Of a DNA stretch of 64,000 nt, positions 35,554-44,159 are shown piece after piece. The DNA lies in NCBI RefSeq assembly GCF_028993635.1, contig NZ_CP118631.1, positions 5,518,001 through 5,582,000 of the forward strand, in the 5' to 3' direction. The position numbers and the translations under genes are program-made. The notes under the pieces are model-generated. The model ran no database searches, was not told the DNA's origin, and worked only from the letters and a program-made list of their open reading frames with translations. The stretch is from Mucilaginibacter sp. SJ. GTDB taxonomy: Bacteria; Bacteroidota; Bacteroidia; Sphingobacteriales; Sphingobacteriaceae. Position 1 is the stretch's first letter. Each line of letters begins with the position of its first letter.

Positions 35554-38500
35554 ATGCACTTTTACCATAAACCATATAGAAAAGGGATCCTGGCTGCGGC
35601 GCTGATGCTGCTGGGCATGACCGCCCTTCATGCTCAAACAAACTATATAAAGACGCGGACCCCGAACCGGGCGATCACGAGGAATGGCAAGCTCGATACG
35701 CTGAGCACGAACAGAGATTCGGTACAGACGACGATCCAGTATATCGACGGGCTGGGCAGGCCCCTGCAAACGGTGCAGCGGCAGGCCTCGCCCACATTTA
35801 AAGATATCGTACAGCCTTTCGCGTATGACCAGTACGGCCGTGAAGCGTTCAAATACCTGCCCTATGCCACCACGGCGACGGGCGACGGGAGCTATAAAAC
35901 GGACGCGCTGACAGCGGGCGCCGGCGTAGCAAAATTCTATCATCCGGCAGGCAGCACCGGCACCCAGCAAACCAACGGGATCCCGAACACCTTGTTCCCT
36001 TATGCCCAAACCGGTTTTGAGGCCTCCCCGCTGAACCGCGTTATAGAACAGGGAGCCCCGGGCGCAGCCTGGCAAATAGGTGCCACGCCCGATGCAGGCA
36101 GCAGCAGCCATTCATCAAGGATAGTTTATACCACCAACGACCAGACTGCTTTTAGTACAACCAATATAACTACCAACAACGGCAGCCGCAGGGTGATGAT
36201 TTACCGGGCCATCATTAATGCCAACCAAAGCCGTGCGCTGAGCCGTGGTGTAAATTCGACGGTAGAGTATTATACCGGCGGACAGCTGTACGTCACCATC
36301 AGCCGCAATGAGAACTGGCAACCGGGAGAGGGCTGTTTCGGCACCACGGAAGAATACAAGGATAAAGAAGGGCATGTGATCGTAAAGCGGACCTATAACC
36401 TGAAGAAAACCTACAGCGGAGGCGTAGAAACCCAAACGGCCGAAATGCTGTCGACCTATTACGTGTACGACGATCTGGGGAACCTTTGTTTCGTAGTTCC
36501 CCCGGCGGCAAATCCGGATGTGATCAGCTCGGCTCAAAGCCAGTCCACCATCGATTACCGCTGCTACCAGTACCGTTACGATGAACGCAACCGGTTGGTA
36601 CAAAAGAAGATCCCGGGCAAAGGCTGGGAATATATTATTTACAATAAGCTGGACCAACCGGTAGCCACCCAGGATTCGGTACAGCGGATGAAGACGGCCG
36701 GGCAGCAATGGACGATCACGAAATACGATGCGATGGGCAGGGTTGTGCTGACGGGCATTTACCAGCAAAGCGGCACCACGGCCGGGGTAGATTATCATGC
36801 AAGCCTGCAAGCGATAGCTGACACGACGGGCGCGCAATGGGAAACGCGCCTATCAGCAAGCAATGGCTATACAGCCAACACCTGGCCGAAGAACTGGCTG
36901 ACGACGCTGAGCCTGAATTATTACGACAGTTACCAGGGGATCCCCGGCTTCCCGGCGGCTTATAACCAAACCAGCAACGCCGCCTACAGCAGGCAAACCA
37001 CGGGATTGCTTACCGCGTCGAAAACACTGGTGCTAAACTCGACCGATACGTTGTGGACGGTACCTTATTATGACGATGAGGGCAAAACGGTTAGAACTTT
37101 CAGCCAGCATTATGTAGGCGGGTCAACAACGAAAAGCATTTATAACTACGACGACGTACAGACGACATACAACTTTTTAAAGCTGCCGACACAGGTAAAA
37201 CGTTTACACTATCTTAAGAATGCAGGGGGAACGGCAGCAACGCTGACGCTGACCGAGACGAATTACATCAATTATGACCATATGGGCCGTAAGCGCCGCA
37301 CCCAGCACCAGATGCGCGACGGCAGCAATGCTTCGCAAACGACAATACCATTGGTGCAAAGCGATTATAACGAGATTGGCCAGTTAAAAGTAAAGCACGT
37401 TCATTCGATTAATAATGGTACAAACTGGCTGCAAAACATCGACTACCGGTACAATCCGCGGGGCTGGCTGAGCAACATCAATAACGCGAACCTGACCGCC
37501 GACGGCGGGATAACCAGCAGCGATACGAACGACCAGTTTGGCGAAGAGTTAAGTTACGAGGATGCGACATCGGCCAGCCGGCAATATAATGGCAATATCG
37601 CCACGGTACAATGGAAATCGGCACCTTATGTAGCGGGAGGGACAACAGTAACACCGGTAAAACAGACGTATGACTATGGCTATGACCACCTGAACAGGCT
37701 GCGGGCCGCGGTATCCACCAGCAGTACAGCGAAGGATAACTTTTACGGCGAAAACGTAACGTATGACAATATGGGTAATATCAGCAGCCTGGGCAGATAT
37801 GATAACATAGGCGGTACCAAAACGCAGATAGATACTTTAACCTATACGTACAGCTTTTACCGGGTGAACCAGGTAGACGATGCCTCCCCCTATACCGGTA
37901 CCGCCGGTTTTACCGAACTGGTAAAGCAGGCGAGTGAATACATCTATGACGGCAACGGGAACCAGCTGCGCGACCAGAACAAGGGGATCAGCGGAATAAC
38001 CTATAACCTGCTGAACCTGCCGCAAACGATCACCAAAAACGACGGCAGCACAGTAGTTTATGTATACAGCGCAGGGGGCAATAAACTCAGAAAACTGTAC
38101 ACGGCAGGCGGGATAACCACGACAACGGAATATGATAACGGGATAGAGTATGACAACAGCGTTACCAATGTAGCGTTTATCCAGACAGAAGAAGGCCGGG
38201 CCAGGCACAGCGGAACAAGCTACACCTATGAATATGACCTGAAAGACCACCTGGGCAACACCAGGGTAACCCTAACCCCTGACCCCAATGACCCAACCCA
38301 GCAAACGGCGAAGATACTGCAGGAGAATGATTACTATGCTTTCGGGTACGGGATCCAGTCGTTGCAGCAATCTGTGCCGTCTCCAAAAAATGAGTATCTT
38401 TATAATCACAAAGAGCTGCAGGAAGAGACGGGCTTGTATGATTATGGCGCGCGGTTTTATGATCCTGTGATTGGGAGGTGGACGAGTGTTGACAAGTTAG

Positions 38501-39156
38501 CAGAGCATGATGATCAAATTGATAAATCGCCATATGCATATGTTTGGGATAATCCAATTGTGCACGACGACCCAGATGGCAATTGTCCAATATGTATCCC
38601 AATAATTGTTGCTGCAGTAGAAGCTTTAACCACAGAACAGGTTGTCGGTGGTTTGATATTTGTTGCAGGGGGGACCTATATTACAAGTAAGATAATTGAT
38701 CATTCTTCAAATCGATCAGTTTTCGATAGGCCAGTATTTTCAAACGATAATACAAGGATTACCAATAGTATACCTAAAATAACGCCTTCAATTGTCAAGA
38801 ATAACAAATCGGATACTAAGATTGATAGCCAAACTTCAAAGAAGAAAGATAACACTTATGATAGAGTTAACCCAAGAAAAAGTACAAAAGAACAGGTTAA
38901 AGCAAATCAACCACGTAATGATGCTGGCGAAATGCTTGATCCTAATACAGGCCAGGTTATCGACGAGAATTCAATGGATTTAGGCCATATTTACGGCCAG
39001 GAATGGAGAACGAGGAAAAAAATGCATCAAGAAAATGGCAGTACAAGGAAGCAAGTGATTGAAGCTGAAAATGATCCTTCTCTTTATCAATATGAAGATA
39101 GGAAATCAAATAGAAGTCACAAAAATGAAAAAAAACAAACAAATGGCTCACAATAA
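35554..39156 (+). CDS. RHS-core polymorphic toxin with GH-E family HNH/EndoVII nuclease tip
   Basis: 1200 residues. A signal peptide (MLLGMTALHAQ) is followed by the DUF6443-like start (YIDGLGRPLQTVQRQASP, YGREAFKYLPYA), YD repeats, and the RHS-associated core with DHLGNTRVTLTPDP, ENDYYAFGYG, YLYNHKELQEETGLYDYGAR and FYDPVIGRW near residues 895-975. Beyond the core, composition drops to AT-rich and the variable tip begins: a hydrophobic segment (~1012-1045), a charged spacer, then DLGHIYGQEWR at about 1142 and NRSH at about 1186, the conserved pattern of the GH-E clade of HNH/EndoVII toxins. It would act as a DNase or RNase in rival cells. The putative immunity gene overlaps its 3' end. Confidence 0.9.
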   Translation: MHFYHKPYRKGILAAALMLLGMTALHAQTNYIKTRTPNRAITRNGKLDTLSTNRDSVQTTIQYIDGLGRPLQTVQRQASPTFKDIVQPFAYDQYGREAFKYLPYATTATGDGSYKTDALTAGAGVAKFYHPAGSTGTQQTNGIPNTLFPYAQTGFEASPLNRVIEQGAPGAAWQIGATPDAGSSSHSSRIVYTTNDQTAFSTTNITTNNGSRRVMIYRAIINANQSRALSRGVNSTVEYYTGGQLYVTISRNENWQPGEGCFGTTEEYKDKEGHVIVKRTYNLKKTYSGGVETQTAEMLSTYYVYDDLGNLCFVVPPAANPDVISSAQSQSTIDYRCYQYRYDERNRLVQKKIPGKGWEYIIYNKLDQPVATQDSVQRMKTAGQQWTITKYDAMGRVVLTGIYQQSGTTAGVDYHASLQAIADTTGAQWETRLSASNGYTANTWPKNWLTTLSLNYYDSYQGIPGFPAAYNQTSNAAYSRQTTGLLTASKTLVLNSTDTLWTVPYYDDEGKTVRTFSQHYVGGSTTKSIYNYDDVQTTYNFLKLPTQVKRLHYLKNAGGTAATLTLTETNYINYDHMGRKRRTQHQMRDGSNASQTTIPLVQSDYNEIGQLKVKHVHSINNGTNWLQNIDYRYNPRGWLSNINNANLTADGGITSSDTNDQFGEELSYEDATSASRQYNGNIATVQWKSAPYVAGGTTVTPVKQTYDYGYDHLNRLRAAVSTSSTAKDNFYGENVTYDNMGNISSLGRYDNIGGTKTQIDTLTYTYSFYRVNQVDDASPYTGTAGFTELVKQASEYIYDGNGNQLRDQNKGISGITYNLLNLPQTITKNDGSTVVYVYSAGGNKLRKLYTAGGITTTTEYDNGIEYDNSVTNVAFIQTEEGRARHSGTSYTYEYDLKDHLGNTRVTLTPDPNDPTQQTAKILQENDYYAFGYGIQSLQQSVPSPKNEYLYNHKELQEETGLYDYGARFYDPVIGRWTSVDKLAEHDDQIDKSPYAYVWDNPIVHDDPDGNCPICIPIIVAAVEALTTEQVVGGLIFVAGGTYITSKIIDHSSNRSVFDRPVFSNDNTRITNSIPKITPSIVKNNKSDTKIDSQTSKKKDNTYDRVNPRKSTKEQVKANQPRNDAGEMLDPNTGQVIDENSMDLGHIYGQEWRTRKKMHQENGSTRKQVIEAENDPSLYQYEDRKSNRSHKNEKKQTNGSQ

Positions 39157-39619
39157 AATACCGGATGATATAATCCGAGCGATATACAGTGGAAACACGA
39201 AACATGTTATAAACTGGATGAATAATGATAATATTAACAATGTAGACTCTGATAATCGATCAATAATATTCCATGCGGTGATCTCTGGTTTATTTGACTT
39301 GGTCTCATTAATATTGTCTGAAAACGTTGCAATAAATATCAAGGACAAAAAAGGCTGGTATCCTATTCATTATGCCGTTCAAGGCTATTTTGTTGAGATA
39401 ACAGCGCTATTAATTGACAAAGGGGCTGAAATAGATGTTAAAGATGATTTTGGAAATACTCCACTTTGGCGTGCTGTTTTCGCTTCTCAGGGTAGAGGAG
39501 AGATAATAAAGCTATTGCTTTCAAAAGGCGCAGATTCAAAAAAAGAAAATTCTTCAGGTATAAGTCCATTATCTTTAGCTGAAAAAATATCAAATTACGA
39601 TATAAAACAGTTTTTTTGA
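39125..39619 (+). CDS. Ankyrin-repeat protein, putative immunity protein to the GH-E toxin
   Basis: About 164 residues from ATG 39125 (ATG 39143 is also possible; an earlier ATG at 39059 would place 22 unrelated residues in front). Roughly four ankyrin repeats are seen: IIFHAVISGLFDLVSLILSE, GWYPIHYAVQGYFVEITALL, GNTPLWRAVFASQG…IIKLLLSKGAD, GISPLSLAEK. It overlaps the toxin gene by 32 bp (or 14 bp from the later start), the tight coupling expected of toxin/immunity pairs, and ankyrin proteins are an established immunity class in polymorphic toxin systems. It has no signal peptide, so it would protect the producer's cytoplasm. Confidence 0.85.
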   Translation: MKKNKQMAHNKIPDDIIRAIYSGNTKHVINWMNNDNINNVDSDNRSIIFHAVISGLFDLVSLILSENVAINIKDKKGWYPIHYAVQGYFVEITALLIDKGAEIDVKDDFGNTPLWRAVFASQGRGEIIKLLLSKGADSKKENSSGISPLSLAEKISNYDIKQFF

Positions 39620-39658
39620 GTTGAAATTTTGCTGGCGCAAGCGTACCGCGTGTGTTCC

Positions 39659-39714
39659 CTGCTACCGCAAGCATTTTTCGCTGCCCTCTGCTACCGCAAG
39701 CATTTTTCGCTGCC
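39659..39714 (+). repeat. Two tandem 27-bp units (period 29)
   Basis: CTGCTACCGCAAGCATTTTT… at 39659-39685 is repeated at 39688-39714. A variant of the same unit flanks the group II intron (CTCCGCTGCCGCAAG before it and CGTTTTCGCTGCCGCAAG after it), showing the intron's target sequence before insertion. Confidence 0.8.
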
Positions 39715-39850
39715 GCAAGCCTCAGGCTTGTGGCCCGTTTGCAAAGTATTGCACATGCAAATCCCGGATGCTGATTTCATCCGGGATTTTGTTGTAAATA
39801 GGTAGGCCAATATTCTATTATGGTTATCATAATCCGAACCGGCTACGCCC
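39700..39850 (+). repeat. Cassette-boundary repeat, copy 1
   Basis: About 150 bp that recurs at 43954-44102 with only a few changes. It has two hairpins: GCCGCAAGCCT/AGGCTTGTGGC (39712-39734) and a terminator-like AAATCCCGGATG/CATCCGGGATTT (39759-39790). It lies between the ankyrin gene and the orphan RHS tip and marks the edge of the exchangeable cassette. Confidence 0.85.
39759..39790 (+). terminator. Terminator-like hairpin behind the toxin/immunity pair
   Basis: AAATCCCGGATG and CATCCGGGATTT form a near-perfect stem with a 7-nt loop, followed by TTGTTG. The same hairpin recurs at 44011-44042. Confidence 0.65.
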
Positions 39851-39963
39851 GGCAGTATCCCGTTCCCATTCAGGCGAGGATGCAGCGCTGGGATTGTGGG
39901 CTGGATACCCGTGACTTTTAAGATTGCCTCATAATCCAGCCACTGAACTGACAACATCTTGTC

Positions 39964-40152
39964 AGTGTTCAATTTTTAAAAAACGGGTGTTCAGCTTTTG
40001 AAAATACAATATTGCAATTAATTGATTATCAATAGTATTTTGTTCAAACCAAGATTTAATACATTTGATGCTAAACTTAAGTTGTTGATTATCAGTAATG
40101 ATAGTTTAATGGAAAATACAAAGTGTTCACACTTTTAAAAGTTGAACACCTG
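39964..40152. repeat. Cluster of GTGTTCA motifs with inverted repeat
   Basis: GGTGTTCAGCTTTT (39986-39999) and AAAAGTTGAACACC (40137-40150) are inverted with one mismatch. Related direct motifs are GTGTTCAATTTTTAAAA at 39965 and GTGTTCACACTTTTAAAA at 40122. This part is mostly missing from the second cassette copy near 44103, so it may be a small inserted or excised element. Confidence 0.5.
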
Positions 40153-40244
40153 TAAGTTAAACAGCAACTTTACAGGGGATCAGCAGCATCAGCTATAACC
40201 TGCTGAACCTGCCGCAAACGATCACCAAAAACGATGGCAGCACG

Positions 40245-41426
40245 GTGGTTTATGTATACAGTGCATCAGGCAATAAACTCAGAAAACTGTACACCGCAGG
40301 CGGGATTACCACGACAACGGAATATGATAACGGCATCCAGTATGACAACAGCACGACCAATGTAGCGTTTATCCAGACGGAAGAAGGCCGGGCCAGGCAC
40401 AGCGGAACAACCTACACCTATGAGTATGATCTGAAAGATCACCTGGGCAACACCAGGGTAACGCTAACCCCGGATCCCAATGACCCAACCCAGCAAACGG
40501 CGAAGATTTTGCAGGAGAATGATTACTATGCTTTCGGGTACGGGATCCAGTCGTTGCAGCAATCTGTGCCGTCTCCAAAAAATGAGTACCTTTATAACCA
40601 TAAGGAATTGCAGGAAGAGACGGGCTTGTATGATTATGGGGCGCGTTTTTATGATCCGGTGATTGGTAGATGGCTGAGTGTGGATCCGTTGGCGGAAAAA
40701 TCAAGGAGATTTAGTCCTTATGTTTATGGTGAAAACGATCCTGTTTTAAATATAGATCCTGATGGAATGCAAGCACAAGGCAGCGGATGTTGTCTTACAA
40801 ATCCATTATTAGGCAGTAAATATGCCAAAGCAGCCGGTAAATTTATCGTGAATACTATAGCATTTGTAACAAACTTTATTGACGGTGAAAATTCCCATCG
40901 AGCATTTAGTAAAGACCCGGCAGTAAGAGCCGAAGCACAAAGGGAATTGAAAGGATATGCAGTCGCTGGCGCAATTATGGTTATGACTGATGGCTTAATG
41001 AGTCGTATTGCGGGTACTTTCGGTACATCGGTAACCAGTAATTCCGTTTGGGCATTAGATGCATCAGAACGCGGTTTTGCTGTAGAACAAATGTTAGGGG
41101 GGAATCTTCCTTATGGTTTTCCTGTTATAGACAAATTTGAGAACGGTGTTGCGACAAGCATAAAAAGTATTGATGTAACTGCCGATTCTTATACCAAGGG
41201 AAATGGTTTGTTCAATACATTAAAGAGTTATGTTAATAAATTGGATGGGTTTCAAGGAGCTGCAAGAGGAGATTTTAGAATTTCAAGTAGTGATATATCG
41301 AGTAAGGTTTTAGAGGTAGGAATACAGCCCGGAAAGGCTACTTTAAATCAATGGGAGCAAATTGGTAATGCAATGAAATACGCAAAGGATAATAATATAG
41401 ATTTTAAACTACAATTCGTTAAATAA
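40245..41426 (+). CDS. Orphan RHS tip: truncated RHS core plus CdiA-type nuclease toxin, no proper start
   Basis: 393 codons from a GTG; the frame is open from 40161 but has no ATG or signal peptide upstream. The first ~160 residues nearly duplicate the end of the full RHS core (from GIS…YNLLNLPQTITKNDG to FYDPVIGRW), with the DNA also nearly identical. The tip is different: WLSVDPLAEKSRRF, a helical stretch, then RGFAVEQMLGGNLPYGFPVI, GVATSIKSIDV and VLEVGIQPGK…FKLQFVK, which I recognise as a CdiA-C-terminal tRNase/endonuclease domain of the PD-(D/E)xK-like kind. It looks like a silent cassette that becomes live if recombination joins it to the complete RHS gene. A CdiI-like immunity gene follows after 1 bp. 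Confidence 0.82.
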   Translation: MVYVYSASGNKLRKLYTAGGITTTTEYDNGIQYDNSTTNVAFIQTEEGRARHSGTTYTYEYDLKDHLGNTRVTLTPDPNDPTQQTAKILQENDYYAFGYGIQSLQQSVPSPKNEYLYNHKELQEETGLYDYGARFYDPVIGRWLSVDPLAEKSRRFSPYVYGENDPVLNIDPDGMQAQGSGCCLTNPLLGSKYAKAAGKFIVNTIAFVTNFIDGENSHRAFSKDPAVRAEAQRELKGYAVAGAIMVMTDGLMSRIAGTFGTSVTSNSVWALDASERGFAVEQMLGGNLPYGFPVIDKFENGVATSIKSIDVTADSYTKGNGLFNTLKSYVNKLDGFQGAARGDFRISSSDISSKVLEVGIQPGKATLNQWEQIGNAMKYAKDNNIDFKLQFVK

Positions 41427-41427
41427 T

Positions 41428-41883
41428 ATGAAAACAGCGTCTATTTATAAGATCCCTAATAAGGGTTATATAGTATTCGGAGAAAGTAAAACTGTAAGTG
41501 GATTTAGAATAGCTTCCGAACCCTATTTTACTATTTCAGAGTCGGAAGCGAACGTTGATATAATTTCAAACGCTATTAGGGCTTCTCTTTGTAACGATGA
41601 TAATAAAAGAGTACCCAATCCAACAGATTGGAAGCAATCTGGAAAAGACTTTCTAAAGAAAATAGGCTTGAAGGCCATGAAAGAATTAGATGCCCACTTA
41701 AATAAATACGTAACAATTGCAGAAGATGGATCTCAGATAACTTTCACCCCATCGCGGCCCGCTGAAAAGCCCGATAAAGGTTTTTTGCATAAGGATAAAA
41801 GCGAATCTGTTTCTATTAATTATCGGGCTACAAATCAGGAAATTATTGAAGCGTTAGAACTGGCTTTTAGTAAGTGTGGCTAA
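41428..41883 (+). CDS. CdiI-like contact-dependent-inhibition immunity protein
   Basis: 151 residues, cytoplasmic. The start KTASIYKIPNKGYIVFGESK, the TVSGFRIASEPYFTI segment, the NAIRASLC…VPNPTDW block and the C-terminal TNQEIIEALELAF resemble the immunity family paired with CdiA-type tRNase toxins. It starts 1 bp after the orphan toxin tip's stop codon. Keeping the immunity gene next to a silent toxin is what cassette exchange requires. Its promoter must lie inside or before the orphan tip. Confidence 0.8.
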   Translation: MKTASIYKIPNKGYIVFGESKTVSGFRIASEPYFTISESEANVDIISNAIRASLCNDDNKRVPNPTDWKQSGKDFLKKIGLKAMKELDAHLNKYVTIAEDGSQITFTPSRPAEKPDKGFLHKDKSESVSINYRATNQEIIEALELAFSKCG

Positions 41884-41961
41884 TTAACCGACAAATTGTA
41901 TCGTCCTAAAAAATTTTACAAGACACAATGCTGTTAGTTGAACAAATTAATACAGTAAAAT

Positions 41962-41995
41962 AAACGAAGCCCGGCAGAGATGCCGGGCTTCGTTT
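41962..41995 (+). terminator. Strong terminator after the orphan toxin/immunity pair
   Basis: AAACGAAGCCCGGC (41962-41975) and GCCGGGCTTCGTTT (41982-41995) form a perfect 14-bp stem with a 6-nt loop and U-rich flank on both strands. Confidence 0.88.
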
Positions 41996-42618
41996 ATTAA
42001 GAGTTTGTTTACAGTAAAGAAAGACAGCCAAAGACAAGACACAAAGTTTATTTCATCTGGTTTCCTCCGCTGCCGCAAGGTGTGCCGTGAATCGCTAACA
42101 GGTTAAAGTTAGCAAATGTTGTACAAAAAGATGGTAGTAGGTCTACCACAGTCGCTGTGCAAGCGGAGGCTGTAAACCGCCTCTCGGTGCTTGAGCAGTA
42201 ATGCTCCGGTATTGAACGGAAAGAGGAAAAGGTTCCCGTAAGAGGAATCAGGTACGAATAAGAGAGATGAATGAAAATGAACCACTGATGAAGTGATGAG
42301 ATAGCGAAACACATTGCCAAAAGCTGGTTTTCTTGCGAACTGGTGAAAAGCTATAGCAGGGACTTGCATACGGGCTATAGGGCAATCGTCATTGAGGTGG
42401 CATGACTCTTATTCGGGCTTTCGTACAGAACACGGGAAGTCCTTAACAGATGCCAAGCAAAAGGGACAAGCGGGGAATGCCCGTGAGGCCGAATAGCGAT
42501 GCTGTTAAGGATGACGGATGATGCAGTAGTAGCGAAGAAGCTTTTGTAATGAAAGCGGAGCGAAGGGCATCAATTATACAGTTAAGAATGTTTTACAACT
42601 CGAAAAGAGGATGATTGA

Positions 42619-43869
42619 ATGTTTGAAACAACATCAAAGACAGTACCAGTAACGAAAGAAATGGTTAGGGCATCCTACCGGAAAGTGAAGGCGAACCAAG
42701 GGTCTGCAGGAATAGATAAGCAAAGCCTGGAAGAATTTGAGCAAGACTTATCGAACAACCTGTATGTTCTATGGAATCGGCTAAGTTCCGGCAGTTATAT
42801 GCCTAAGCCAGTACGCTCGGTATCGATACCCAAGGCAAATGGGAAGAAGCGGATATTGGGGATACCCACCGTAAGCGACCGTATTGCCCAGCAGGTGGTG
42901 AAGGATTACTTAGAACCCCGCTTAGAAGCGCAATTTCAGGACAACTCATATGGCTACCGGCCATTGAAGAGCGCCCATCAGGCATTAACGGCAGTACAGG
43001 AAAACGTACGACAGTATGCATGGGTAATAGACATGGACATCAAAAGTTTCTTTGATGAGGTAGACCATGAGTTATTAATGAAAGGAGTGGCGCGCCATGT
43101 GCCGGAGAAATGGGTAAAGATGTACATCAGGCGGTGGCTGGAAAGCCCGGCACAGCAGTCAGATGGAACCCTTATTCAAAAAGAAGGTAGAGGCACACCG
43201 CAAGGTGGAGTAATAAGTCCTTTACTGGCCAACCTGTTTCTACACTATGTGCTGGATAAATGGCTTGCCAAACGCTATCCGGAGATAGCATTTGTACGCT
43301 ACGCGGACGACATAATAATTCATTGCCGGACAGAAGAAGAAACAAAACAAATGCTCGAAGCAATCCGGGAGCGGCTAACGGAGTGTAAACTGCGATTAAG
43401 CGAAGAAAAGACGAAAGTGGTATACTGCCAGAACTATCGACGCCCAAAGAAGAAAGACTATGGGAAGAAATTCGATTTTCTGGGGTTTACATTCAAACCC
43501 AGGACGCTGCCATCCAATAGTGGTGGCTTATTTCTGGGATATGGATGTGCCATCAGTCAAAAGTCGCAAACGCGAATAGTCGAAGGCTGGAAACAACTTA
43601 ATCTGCATCAGCGAAGCAATTTAACGATACAGGATATAGCGAATCAGGTAAACCCGCAGATGGTGGGAATCATCCGATACTATGGAAAGTTTAGGTTGTG
43701 GGAGTTGCAACGATTGATGCGGTACTTCGAGTTACGGCTGGCAAAATGGGTACTAAACAAGTACAAGAAGTTTAAAGGCAGTTACATCAAAGCACACCAA
43801 TGGATAAAATATCTGAAAAGAAGTTATCCAACAATGTTTTACTACTGGACAGTTTTTAAACACGTTTGA
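42619..43869 (+). CDS. ltrA: Group II intron reverse transcriptase/maturase
   Basis: 416 residues, encoded inside the intron RNA (domain IV). The RT blocks run from YRKVKANQGSAGIDKQSLEE through GKKRILGIPTVSDRIAQQVV, SYGYRPLKSAHQA, WVIDMDIKSFFDEVDH, GTPQGGVISPLLANLF to FVRYADDIIIH with the catalytic Tyr228-Ala-Asp-Asp. The C-terminal maturase (GIIM-like, NPQMVGIIRYYGKF) is present. There is no HNH endonuclease domain, so mobility would use the endonuclease-independent route. No frameshift is seen. Confidence 0.95.
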   Translation: MFETTSKTVPVTKEMVRASYRKVKANQGSAGIDKQSLEEFEQDLSNNLYVLWNRLSSGSYMPKPVRSVSIPKANGKKRILGIPTVSDRIAQQVVKDYLEPRLEAQFQDNSYGYRPLKSAHQALTAVQENVRQYAWVIDMDIKSFFDEVDHELLMKGVARHVPEKWVKMYIRRWLESPAQQSDGTLIQKEGRGTPQGGVISPLLANLFLHYVLDKWLAKRYPEIAFVRYADDIIIHCRTEEETKQMLEAIRERLTECKLRLSEEKTKVVYCQNYRRPKKKDYGKKFDFLGFTFKPRTLPSNSGGLFLGYGCAISQKSQTRIVEGWKQLNLHQRSNLTIQDIANQVNPQMVGIIRYYGKFRLWELQRLMRYFELRLAKWVLNKYKKFKGSYIKAHQWIKYLKRSYPTMFYYWTVFKHV

Positions 43870-43880
43870 TGGTATAATAA

Positions 43881-43914
43881 GAGCCGTATGATGCGAGAGT
43901 ATCACGTACGGTTC
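43881..43914 (+). ncRNA. Group II intron domain V (catalytic hairpin)
   Basis: The 34-nt segment GAGCCGTATGATGCG…GTACGGTTC folds into the canonical domain V hairpin with the AGC triad at its base and a GAGA-type loop. Domain VI follows (AGGCTTGGGC/GCCCTTGCCT with TGAAAC loop). Confidence 0.9.
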
Positions 43915-43953
43915 TATGAGAGGCTTGGGCTGAAACGCCCTTGCCTACTTGAC

Positions 43954-44102
43954 CGTTTTCGCTGCCGCAAGCCTCTGGCTTGTGGCCCGTTTGCAAAGTA
44001 TTGCACATGCAAATCCCGGATGCTGATTTCATCCGGGATTTTGTTGTAAATAGGTAAGCCAATATTCTATTATGGTTATGATAATCCGAACCGGCTACGC
44101 CC
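43954..44102 (+). repeat. Cassette-boundary repeat, copy 2
   Basis: Near-identical to 39700-39850, starting at the intron's 3' exon and including the terminator-like hairpin (44011-44042). It ends exactly at GGCTACGCCC and jumps to sequence matching 40098 onward, so relative to copy 1 about 247 bp are missing. Confidence 0.85.
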
Positions 44103-44159
44103 ATGATAGTTTAATGGAAAATACAAAGTGTTCACACTTTTAAAAGTTAAACAGCAACT

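Larger units (their letters stand above)
42080..43953 (+). mobile_element. Group II intron, complete
   Basis: The 5' end reads GTGTGCC directly after CGCAAG, fitting the GUGYG start; the 3' end is placed after CTACTTGAC, an AY-type end with the bulged branch-point A of domain VI in CCTACTT. Domain V is at 43881-43914. CTTGCG at 42332-42337, about 250 nt into the RNA, is complementary to CGCAAG at 42074-42079 and is the likely EBS1/IBS1 pair. Joining the flanks gives GCTGCCGCAAG-CGTTTTCGCTGCC, matching the empty-site repeat at 39659-39714. The encoded maturase is intact, so the intron may be active. Confidence 0.9.

Noticed and set aside
35512..36837. Long minus-strand frames (199 and 240 codons) antisense to the RHS gene
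   Set aside because: They mirror GC-rich codon use of the strong plus-strand RHS gene and encode Arg/Gly/Ala-rich sequence without a recognisable fold.
39659..39714. Start of a CRISPR-like or VNTR array
   Set aside because: There are just two units with a 2-bp gap; the unit is instead the intron target and part of the cassette-boundary repeat.
39691..39972. Minus-strand open frame of 93 codons, with a relative at 43856-44104
   Set aside because: Both are translations of the duplicated boundary repeat with its hairpins; similarity comes from the DNA repeat, not from protein conservation.
42048..42369. Two overlapping minus-strand frames of 86-90 codons
   Set aside because: They lie antisense to the structured 5' domain of the group II intron RNA, which explains the open frames.
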